NCBI GenBank assembly: GCA_043721235.1
Contig: JAYSRE010000229.1
Span: forward strand, 1-19,853
Reading direction: 5' to 3'
Length of the DNA: 19,853 nucleotides
Source of the DNA: JAAFIP01 sp043721235
GTDB taxonomy: Bacteria; Pseudomonadota; Gammaproteobacteria; Burkholderiales; Burkholderiaceae_C
Below the pieces are notes generated by a model. That model saw nothing but the letters and a program-made list of their open reading frames with translations, was not told the origin of the DNA and searched no databases. The position numbers and the translations under genes are program-made. Positions 14,916 to 19,853 of the stretch are shown piece after piece (position 1 is the first letter of the stretch; the number at the start of each line of letters is the position of its first letter).

Positions 14916-15262
14916 CAACGCCAACAGCAACAGCCGTTGGCAGCCGCTTTAGCCGCCTCAAAGCCCGCGCTGGAGCATGCTGGCGCTGCCCGGTACGCCG
15001 CATGAAGATCAATAGTTAGCGGTTAATTGATGTCAGACCCATCGCCTTCGCAGGAGAAGCGTATTTAAGCTGCTGGTTCATCCGGTTTTTCTTCCTCAGG
15101 CTGTAGCGGCTGCACGCCCTATGTGCTTGCGTTATTCGTTGGATTTGAAATCGCTCCACCGCACTGTGACGGGCATGGGGGAGCGTTTCATTTCTTTGAA
15201 AATAACTCAAAATATGGCGTGAGAGAATAATTAAATCTTAATAACTTTCAAATTTGCTTGGT
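14916..15262. other. Gene-poor gap between the glycosyltransferase and the toxin gene
   Basis: I recognise no gene in these 347 bases. The left third is GC-rich and continues the glycosyltransferase frame to a TGA at 15003. The rest is AT-richer and holds only short open stretches with no ribosome sites, for example a 64-codon minus-strand frame at 15016-15210 and a 37-codon plus-strand frame from 15121. They may be gene or insertion-sequence remnants. No terminator with a T run is visible for either flanking gene. Confidence 0.5.
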
Positions 15263-15607
15263 TTAAGTCACTAAAGGTGCGATTCTTGCCAAGACTTCAT
15301 CGACTATAAAGTCGGGCGTTTGTTCGATGCGATTGCCGTTACGTTTTTTCAAAGCCACGGTGCGTGGCTGGTTGCAGATGATCACGCCTTGGGTATCCAA
15401 ACCGGAGCCGGTGAGCGAGACAGCGAAGCCCGCGCTGCGTACAAGCGTAACGCCTTGGCTGATTGGTAGCACGATGCTCAAGGTCTCATCCGCCGGTGAA
15501 AGCACGAACACCGGTCTTGTGCCAGCCTGTTCACGCCCGCGTACGGGGTTAAGGTCACAAAACCAAATATCGCCGCGTTGTGGACGGGCTCTTGAAGTGC
15601 TTGCCAT
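15263..15607 (-). CDS. chpB: ChpB/MazF-family endoribonuclease toxin
   Basis: This 114-residue protein is of the MazF/PemK/ChpB type; these toxins cut mRNA at short sequence motifs and stop growth. The family start RGDIWFCDLNPVRGREQAGTR (RGDI..., then the E-Q-GxRP loop RPVFVLSP) is complete. The later blocks PISQGVTLVRSAGFAVSL and GVIICNQPRTVAL resemble E. coli ChpB more than MazF. The conserved R/E/Q residues expected of an active toxin look intact. Its ATG overlaps the antitoxin stop by one base (TAATG), so the pair is translationally coupled, with the antitoxin made first. Confidence 0.9.
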   Translation of the reverse strand: MASTSRARPQRGDIWFCDLNPVRGREQAGTRPVFVLSPADETLSIVLPISQGVTLVRSAGFAVSLTGSGLDTQGVIICNQPRTVALKKRNGNRIEQTPDFIVDEVLARIAPLVT

Positions 15608-15855
15608 TAAATTCGCTCCGAGGGCAAGTCTTCAAAATCCAACCATGCCTTGTCTTTGGGCAACTTGAGCGCTTTGTGCTCTTTCATCAATTGCTCCATG
15701 GTGTATTTTGGTTTGGCCGCTTCAATGATGATCTTGCCGTCTTGCACAACCAAATTCACCTGTTTGCCAGCTTCCAAGCCCAGCATAGCAAGCAGGTTAC
15801 GCGGAATCGGCAAGGCCACCGACCCTCCCCAGTTTCTCAACGTAGCCGTGTTCAT
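15607..15855 (-). CDS. chpS: ChpS/MazE-type AbrB-fold antitoxin
   Basis: This 82-residue protein has the swapped-hairpin AbrB/MazE DNA-binding domain in its first 45 residues (LRNWGGSVALPIPRNLLAML, then LEAGKQVNLVVQDGKIIIEA). An acidic C-terminal tail (AWLDFEDLPSERI) would wrap around and neutralise the toxin. Such antitoxins repress their own operon. The start at 15855 has a good AGGAG ribosome site six to seven bases upstream. A palindrome, GATATA-AA-TATATC, lies 17-30 bases upstream of the start, in a suitable place for the operator. Confidence 0.9.
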   Translation of the reverse strand: MNTATLRNWGGSVALPIPRNLLAMLGLEAGKQVNLVVQDGKIIIEAAKPKYTMEQLMKEHKALKLPKDKAWLDFEDLPSERI

Positions 15856-15871
15856 TGCATTCTCCTAAAGT

Positions 15872-15885
15872 GATATAAATATATC
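15872..15885 (-). promoter_or_regulatory. Palindromic candidate operator/promoter of the chpSB operon
   Basis: The arms GATATA and TATATC are perfect inverted copies around AA. On the minus strand the site holds a -10-like TATATT/TTTATA, and TTGAAT (15897-15902) lies 17 bases from TTTATA as a possible -35. AbrB-type antitoxins bind such AT-rich palindromes to repress their own promoter, so this is the best operator candidate. The exact promoter hexamers are uncertain. Confidence 0.5.
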
Positions 15886-16242
15886 GTAAATTGGCGATTC
15901 AACTAATCTTGAACACGCAGTGTCGCCTAGTTTTTTTATAGAAATTATTCTATTTCCATTTTGACAGTACATCCTGGAGGGTATGGCAATCGCCAAATCA
16001 CGCAGCACTTGGGCGGCGTTGGCTTTAAGGTAAGAGATGGGTTGGATTTGAGCTGTGTGCTACATGAGCTGTGTGCTGTATGGACTGAATACAGTCTTTA
16101 TTTAGTTCGACTACAAGTTGCACAGCAAAAATTTAGATGTAATCTGAACCTACTTGTATTGATCTGACCTCAAAAACACTGTGGTTTAATCAATTTTTGA
16201 TACCATTTTCCTGACAAAAAAACATTTTGGAAATACATCGTT
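15886..16242. other. AT-rich gene-poor gap between chpS and the orphan gene
   Basis: No convincing gene. It holds a small hairpin ATAGAA-ATTA-TTCTAT at 15938-15953, a 16-bp tandem duplication at 16049-16080 and AT-rich sequence before the orphan gene. A 68-codon plus-strand frame from a TTG at 15961 has no ribosome site, no family resemblance that I see, and spans the tandem repeat, so I do not call it. Confidence 0.5.
16049..16080 (+). repeat. Tandem duplication, 2 x 16 bp
   Basis: TGAGCTGTGTGCTACA is followed directly by TGAGCTGTGTGCTGTA; 14 of 16 bases agree. It lies in the gap downstream (plus strand) of the toxin-antitoxin operon and 163 bases before the orphan gene. Confidence 0.8.
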
Positions 16243-16953
16243 ATGGAATGTGAGCTGGATAAATACCTGGGGGAATTGGTTGATCGTATTCCGCAAGGTC
16301 CAGCTGGTTACCCCAGTTTTATCTTTGTAGAGAGCACATTTCCGAGGCTACCTGTACAGATTACCTCAGATCAATTTTTAATTCGCATGCGTACGACAAA
16401 TTTCGGGGGAGGAGCAACCCCGCGCGCCACCTTATTTATGAATCGCAGAGCGTCGCGTTTACTGGGGCTATTGCTGCTTGCCCAATGTTTTCCATCCGCT
16501 TGCACCACCGTTTGTTTAGAATTTACGGATGCTCGAAGCCATGCTAGACGATTGATAATTCGCCCAAGTTACAGCGGACCGTCCACTACTGGACTAACTT
16601 TGGTTGCTCAGCAGTATGTGTACTTTCCAGCGCGGGTGCAACGCGATCCACCTTGGGTAAAAGCCTATGGCTCGGCACCCATCAATCTTCCTGCTTGGTA
16701 TTGGGCAGATACTAAATTTGAGTGGGACGATTACTTCGCAAAATCTGACACCCGCGATTCGTTACATGAATGTTCCGGCCTAGAAGCGCGCATCGAGCTT
16801 GGTAATTTTTTTCTCAATTTCGGCCGCCGACATAGTAAACAAGATGAATTTCGAATGGAGGGCTCAAACGGTTGCCAATCTGTGGGACCGGGGAGCGTCG
16901 AACTTGAGGGCTGGCTTCCAAATACATTTGGCTGGAACCCTGATGGGTGTTGA
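16243..16953 (+). CDS. Orphan protein of unknown function next to the toxin-antitoxin pair
   Basis: This 236-residue protein is not recognised. It has no signal peptide, one moderately hydrophobic stretch (SRLLGLLLLAQCFPSACTTV, about residues 70-90) and no repeats. The C-terminal third has many aromatic and acidic residues (AWYWADTKFEWDDYFAK) and ends with ELEGWLPNTFGWNPDGC. The E.RIELGNFFLNFG and VELEGWLPNTFGW segments feel like polymorphic-toxin immunity proteins, but that is only an impression. Base composition is lower in GC, and codon use differs from the flanking housekeeping genes, which suggests recent acquisition. GGAA lies 12 bases before the ATG, a weak ribosome site. It converges on miaB, with 21 bases between stops. 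Confidence 0.6.
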   Translation: MECELDKYLGELVDRIPQGPAGYPSFIFVESTFPRLPVQITSDQFLIRMRTTNFGGGATPRATLFMNRRASRLLGLLLLAQCFPSACTTVCLEFTDARSHARRLIIRPSYSGPSTTGLTLVAQQYVYFPARVQRDPPWVKAYGSAPINLPAWYWADTKFEWDDYFAKSDTRDSLHECSGLEARIELGNFFLNFGRRHSKQDEFRMEGSNGCQSVGPGSVELEGWLPNTFGWNPDGC

Positions 16954-16974
16954 ATTTTTTGGAGGCTACAACCG

Positions 16975-18330
16975 TTACGCGCTTTCCGCAAGCATCAGCA
17001 CCCTACCCCGCAGCGAATACCCCAACCTCTCCGACACTTCAACATCCATCATCTGCCCCACCATGCGCATAGCTTGCGGGCTGGCGGGGAAATTGACTAC
17101 GCGGTTGCATTCGGTGCGGCCCATCAGTTCGGGGGCTGCTTCGGTGCTGCGGCGCGAGGGGCCTTCTACCAAAATGCGGGTAGTGGTGCCTACCAGCGTG
17201 TTGCTGATGCGGTCGGTGCTGTCGTCGATCACTTTTTGCAGGTGCTGCAGGCGTTTGAGTTTGACGTCGTGCGGGGTGTCGTCGTGCAGGTTGGCGGCGG
17301 GCGTGCCGGGGCGGGGGCTGTAGATAAAACTAAAACTGTTGTCGTAGCCTACGTCGTCAATCAGTTTCATCATTTTGGCAAAGTCGTCTTCTGTCTCGCC
17401 GGGGAAGCCCACAATAAAGTCGCTGCTCATGCGCATGCCAGGGCGGATGGCACGCAGTTTGCGAATAGTGCTTTTGTATTCAAGCGCCGTGTAGCCGCGC
17501 TTCATGGCGGCCAGTATTTTGTCGCTGCCGTGCTGCACGGGCAGGTGCAGGTGGCTCACCAGCTGGGGCACTTTGTCGTACACGTCGATCAGCGCTTGGG
17601 TAAATTCGTTGGGGTGGCTGGTGGTGTAACGGATGCGCTGGATGCCGGGGATGTCGGCCACGTATTCGATGAGGGTGGCGAAATCGCATATCTCACTGGT
17701 GTTACCCATCACACCCCTGTAGGCGTTGACGTTTTGGCCCAGGAGCGAAATTTCTTTTACGCCCTGGTTTACCAGCCCCGCCACTTCCACCAGCACGTCT
17801 TCCAGCGGGCGGTTCACTTCTTCGCCGCGCGTGTAGGGCACCACACAGTAGCTGCAGTATTTGCTGCAGCCTTCCATAATGCTCACATAGGCGCTGGCCC
17901 CCTCGACGCGGGCCAGCGGCATGTTGTCGAACTTTTCAATTTCAGGAAAGCTGATGTCTACTTGAGGGCGTTTTTCTTTGTCGCGCCTGGCCAGCAAGTC
18001 GGGCAGGCGGTGCAGGGTTTGCGGGCCAAAGACAATGTCTACATACGGTGCACGGGCGATGATGGCTGCGCCTTCTTGGCTGGCTACGCAGCCGCCTACG
18101 CCAATTTTTACGCCTTTTTTCTTCAGGTGCTTGATGCGACCCAGGTCGCTGAAGACCTTTTCTTGTGCTTTTTCGCGCACCGAGCAGGTGTTAAACAAAA
18201 TCAGGTCCGCTTCTTCCACGTTGTGGGTTTTTTCGTAGCCCTCAGCTGCGTGCAGCACGTCGGCCATTTTGTCCGAATCATACTCGTTCATTTGGCAGCC
18301 GAAGGTTTTGATGAAGACTTTTTTGCTCAT
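16975..18330 (-). CDS. miaB: tRNA-2-methylthio-N6-dimethylallyladenosine synthase MiaB
   Basis: MiaB is a radical-SAM methylthiotransferase that adds the methylthio group to i6A37 of tRNAs reading UNN codons. This 451-residue protein has the full architecture. The N-terminal UPF0004 domain holds three cluster cysteines (C12 in FGCQMNEYDSD, C49 in NTCSVREKA, C81 in GGCVAS). The radical-SAM motif CSKYCSYC has C155, C159 and C162. The later blocks LLGQNVNAY, HLPVQHGSDKIL, DFIVGFPGETEDDF and SFIYSPRPGTPAA follow, and then the C-terminal TRAM domain. The start at 18330 has an AGGA ribosome site eight bases upstream. Its length is normal. Confidence 0.97.
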   Translation of the reverse strand: MSKKVFIKTFGCQMNEYDSDKMADVLHAAEGYEKTHNVEEADLILFNTCSVREKAQEKVFSDLGRIKHLKKKGVKIGVGGCVASQEGAAIIARAPYVDIVFGPQTLHRLPDLLARRDKEKRPQVDISFPEIEKFDNMPLARVEGASAYVSIMEGCSKYCSYCVVPYTRGEEVNRPLEDVLVEVAGLVNQGVKEISLLGQNVNAYRGVMGNTSEICDFATLIEYVADIPGIQRIRYTTSHPNEFTQALIDVYDKVPQLVSHLHLPVQHGSDKILAAMKRGYTALEYKSTIRKLRAIRPGMRMSSDFIVGFPGETEDDFAKMMKLIDDVGYDNSFSFIYSPRPGTPAANLHDDTPHDVKLKRLQHLQKVIDDSTDRISNTLVGTTTRILVEGPSRRSTEAAPELMGRTECNRVVNFPASPQAMRMVGQMMDVEVSERLGYSLRGRVLMLAESA

Positions 18331-18346
18331 GGTGCAATTCCTGATT

Positions 18347-18386
18347 ACTATGGTTTTAATAGCTACTTATGCAGCATTTCCTTGGG
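18347..18386 (+). repeat. Dispersed repeat, copy 3, between miaB and the secreted-protein gene
   Basis: The head ACTATGGTTTTAATAGC is followed by TACTTATGCAGCATTT and CCTTGGG. The 28-base core agrees with copy 1 at 26 positions and with copy 2 at 24. Similarity to copy 1 may extend further, since CTATTT follows about 11 bases later in both. It is non-coding here and begins 17 bases upstream of the miaB start codon. Confidence 0.8.
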
Positions 18387-18516
18387 ACAGAGGGCTATTT
18401 GTGCACTTTTTAGTGCTTTTATGCAATGGCCCAGGCCCACTTGCACATTCAAAGTTTGCTTTAGGGCGGCGCTAGCGTGTTGCGCAGCGCCTGAGCAGCA
18501 GTAACCAGCGTGGCCC

Positions 18517-18547
18517 ACTGGCGCTAAGGCTAGCCCGTAGCGCCAGT
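18517..18547. other. Perfect 10-bp hairpin at the stop codon of the secreted-protein gene
   Basis: ACTGGCGCTA (18517-18526) and TAGCGCCAGT (18538-18547) are perfect inverted copies around an 11-base loop that itself contains the palindrome GGCTAGCC. The arm reaches into the stop codon at 18547-18549. There is no T run on either side, so this would be an unusual terminator; a transcript-end stabilising stem or a repeat remnant is also possible. Confidence 0.6.
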
Positions 18548-19098
18548 TACTGCTTAAATTTAGGCAGGTCTTTGAAGGCTGTTTTACCGTCGTCAGTTTT
18601 AGGCTGATTGGCTTCAGAGCCAAACACAAAGTTGCGCTCTGGTGTGGCGGTTTTGATTTTTTGCGCAGCTTCTTGCGCGGTGAGCAGCCACACTTGGTGC
18701 ACGTTGCCAAAAGCATCGCGGGTAAAGTTAACTATATAGCGCTGCCCCACCATGGCGCCCGACATCACCAGCATGTTGCTAACGCCGCGAATGCGTGCGC
18801 CGGGCGACAGGCGCTCGGCCTTGCCGTCCAGAATGACTTCTGCGCCTTGCAGCACCTCTAGCGTACCGCGCCGCGCGGCAGGCGGAAACTGCCGCCCCAC
18901 AAAATCTCCCGCTGCTGCGCCCCCCTCAGGCGCAGAAAGCACCAAGCTCTCTTCGGCAGCGGCTGGGATAGCAGCCAAAACGATAAAATTAAAGATAAAA
19001 AGGGCTTTGGCCCAAGGAAATGCTAAACGGGCAGCTACATTTTTAGGAGTAAACCTAAGCTGATTTGGGGATAAAGGCAACAAGGTGCAGCGGTTCAT
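18547..19098 (-). CDS. Secreted protein of unknown function upstream of miaB
   Basis: This 183-residue protein starts at the ATG at 19098; other ATGs at 19107 and 19149 would lengthen it. It has a long, basic N-region, a hydrophobic core (ALFIFNFIVLAAIPAAA) and a likely cleavage site after AAA near residue 48. The mature part has VGRQFPPAARRGTLEVL, EVILDGKAERLSPGARIRG and YIVNFTRDAFGNVHQVWLLT, and a charged, lysine-rich tail. The DGKAERLSPGARIRG part suggests a small beta-rich domain. I know no function for it. The region coding for residues 17-30 (PKNVAARLAFPWAK) is a copy of the dispersed repeat, read in the same frame as in the sco signal peptide. Confidence 0.75.
   Translation of the reverse strand: MNRCTLLPLSPNQLRFTPKNVAARLAFPWAKALFIFNFIVLAAIPAAAEESLVLSAPEGGAAAGDFVGRQFPPAARRGTLEVLQGAEVILDGKAERLSPGARIRGVSNMLVMSGAMVGQRYIVNFTRDAFGNVHQVWLLTAQEAAQKIKTATPERNFVFGSEANQPKTDDGKTAFKDLPKFKQ
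19011..19050 (-). repeat. Dispersed repeat, copy 4, inside the signal-peptide coding region of the secreted protein
   Basis: On the minus strand this reads ...AAAAATGTAGCTGCC, six variable bases, then AGCATTTCCTTGGGCC. The 28-base core matches copy 1 at 21 positions with no gaps, and the final 16 bases equal copy 2. The 17-base head is degenerate (about 12 of 17 positions agree with copy 1). It is translated in frame as NVAARLAFPWAK. Confidence 0.65.
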
Positions 19099-19168
19099 GG
19101 TGTACATCCAGAGGCTGTGAATCGGAAATGCAGCGCACAAGGTAGGCAATGCAAGCTAAATTTGGACA

Positions 19169-19197
19169 ATAAAAAAGCACTGTGGGGCACAGTGCTT
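19169..19197 (-). terminator. Rho-independent terminator of tRNA-Met
   Basis: On the minus strand a perfect 10-bp stem (AAGCACTGTG/CACAGTGCTT) with a 3-base loop is followed by a T run. It lies 85 bases past the 3' end of the tRNA and stands before the start of the secreted-protein gene. Confidence 0.9.
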
Positions 19198-19281
19198 GCA
19201 AAGTCAACCCATTTGCAGCATGCCCCATGGTGAAAAACACACACTTGGCACGCAATTTAAAAGCGAAATCAGGGTTAAAAC

Positions 19282-19358
19282 TGGTGGTGGTAGGTGGATT
19301 TGAACCACCGACTTCAGCATTATGAATGCTGCGCTCTAACCAACTGAGCTATACCACC
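19282..19358 (-). tRNA. tRNA-Met (anticodon CAU), elongator type
   Basis: The minus strand folds into a full cloverleaf. The acceptor stem is GGTGGTA/TACCACC, the D stem GCTC/GAGC, the anticodon stem CAGCA/TGCTG around loop TTCATAA, and the T stem GGTGG/CCACC around TTCAAAT. The anticodon is CAT. The 3' CCA is encoded at 19282-19284. The first acceptor pair is G-C, which argues for elongator rather than initiator tRNA-Met, as the initiator has an unpaired first base in bacteria. Confidence 0.96.
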
Positions 19359-19367
19359 ATAACTGTA

Positions 19368-19373
19368 ATTTTA
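19368..19373 (-). promoter_or_regulatory. Candidate -10 box of the tRNA-Met gene
   Basis: TAAAAT on the minus strand ends ten bases before the mature tRNA 5' end, which fits a short 5' leader. No good -35 hexamer is seen at 16-18 bases. Confidence 0.45.
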
Positions 19374-19558
19374 GCGCATTTTCAGCTGCTGCTGCCCTTT
19401 GGCCGTGTGTAGCTGGTGGTTTTGCCATGCACGCAGCATGCTGTAAATTGCAAACCAATCAGGTAAAGTTAGCGTAATTCACGTTATAGCCTCGTACACC
19501 GCAAATCGTTCTAAGATTCACAAATTTGCTACTGAATTGGCATTGTTGCCGCACCACC

Positions 19559-19853
19559 ATGTACACCTTGGCTCCTACCTGGTTAACCCAACTGCTACGC
19601 CAGCGCTGGGTGTGGGCTATGTTGGCGCTGGGCACTGCGCTGCACTTGGCGCTGGCTTTGGCGGTGCACTTGTCGGTAGACGAAGCCCACTACGCGTTGT
19701 ACGCCAGCCATCTTGACTGGAGCTATTTTGACCACCCGCCGTTGGTAGGCTGGCTGCAATGGCCAGCATGGCTGCTTGGCGGTAGCGATATGGCCATGCG
19801 GGTGGTGCCCGCCCTGTGCTGGGCGCTGACGGCGCTGGGCATTGTGCGTTTGT
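19559..19853 (+). CDS. Membrane glycosyltransferase (PMT_2/ArnT-like, GT-C fold), 5' part
   Basis: The frame from the ATG at 19559 is open to the end of the window (98 codons), so the gene is cut off. After a first helix (WAMLALGTALHLALALAVHL) it has VDEAHYALYASHLDWSYFDH followed by PPLVGWLQ. This is the conserved first periplasmic loop of the PMT_2 family (dolichyl-phosphate-mannose transferase-like and ArnT-like). The acidic DEA.Y motif there is catalytic in characterised members. The sugar donor is presumably an undecaprenyl-phosphate sugar; the acceptor is unknown. No clear ribosome site precedes the ATG. It is divergent from the tRNA-Met gene, with a 200-base gap in which I see no feature beyond the tRNA promoter. 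Confidence 0.85.
   Translation, partial: MYTLAPTWLTQLLRQRWVWAMLALGTALHLALALAVHLSVDEAHYALYASHLDWSYFDHPPLVGWLQWPAWLLGGSDMAMRVVPALCWALTALGIVRL

Noticed and set aside
14803..15012. Minus-strand frame of 69 codons with a hydrophobic stretch
   Set aside because: It overlaps the glycosyltransferase 3' end in antisense and has Arg/Ala-rich composition typical of shadow frames in GC-rich DNA.
15961..16167. 68-codon plus-strand frame in the gap upstream of the orphan gene
   Set aside because: It starts with TTG, has no ribosome site at that start, shows no family resemblance and runs through a tandem duplication.
17074..18504. Long plus-strand open frame of 476 codons
   Set aside because: It lies antisense over miaB, whose motifs and cysteines are all intact on the minus strand. 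The frame is a by-product of codon bias.
1..19853. CRISPR array, rRNA genes, intact insertion sequences
   Set aside because: No regularly spaced repeats, no rRNA sequence and no intact transposase frame with terminal repeats were seen.

Overview
The window looks like a chromosomal segment of a betaproteobacterium, most likely a Comamonadaceae/Burkholderiales member. The clues are the RpoH C-terminus, the complete aa3/caa3-type cytochrome c oxidase cluster with its DUF2970, DUF2909 and DUF2244 companions, a divergent bioC/comF pair, a type B L31 gene and a miaB gene, all of proteobacterial type. I place it by recalled family sequences, not by a search.

Layout. Bases 1-294 are the 3' end of rpoH (+). 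It converges on a long minus-strand block for cytochrome oxidase. In transcription order (right to left) this block is DUF2244, ctaC (subunit II with a fused cytochrome c domain), ctaD (subunit I), a small membrane assembly protein, ctaG, DUF2970, ctaE (subunit III), a bidirectional terminator, SURF1, a Sco-like CxxxC membrane protein, ctaA, ctaB and sco. Many of these genes overlap by 1-4 bases. One small twin-TM gene (DUF2909) sits antisense between ctaE and SURF1. Together the block encodes the catalytic subunits, the heme O/heme A pathway (CtaB, CtaA) and the copper/heme insertion factors (CtaG, Sco, SURF1).

Bases 10.6-13.1 kb hold a bioC-like methyltransferase (-), divergent comF (+) and rpmE2 (+), with clear terminators. 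Bases 13.1-14.9 kb encode a large multi-spanning glycosyltransferase-like protein (+). Bases 14.9-17.0 kb form a small, more AT-rich accessory patch: a ChpB/ChpS (MazF/MazE-type) toxin-antitoxin pair with a palindrome at its promoter, two gene-poor gaps and an orphan gene of unknown function. Then come miaB (-), a secreted protein of unknown function (-), tRNA-Met(CAU) (-) with its own terminator, and the 5' end of a second membrane glycosyltransferase (+).

The most interesting signal is a dispersed repeat of about 40 bp, present in four copies that no gene model explains. Two copies lie in the same reading frame inside the N-terminal export signals of two unrelated secreted proteins (Sco, and the protein next to miaB). 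One lies antisense but in open frame inside bioC. One lies between genes next to miaB. A short element seems to have been recruited as protein-coding sequence, including as the hydrophobic part of signal peptides.
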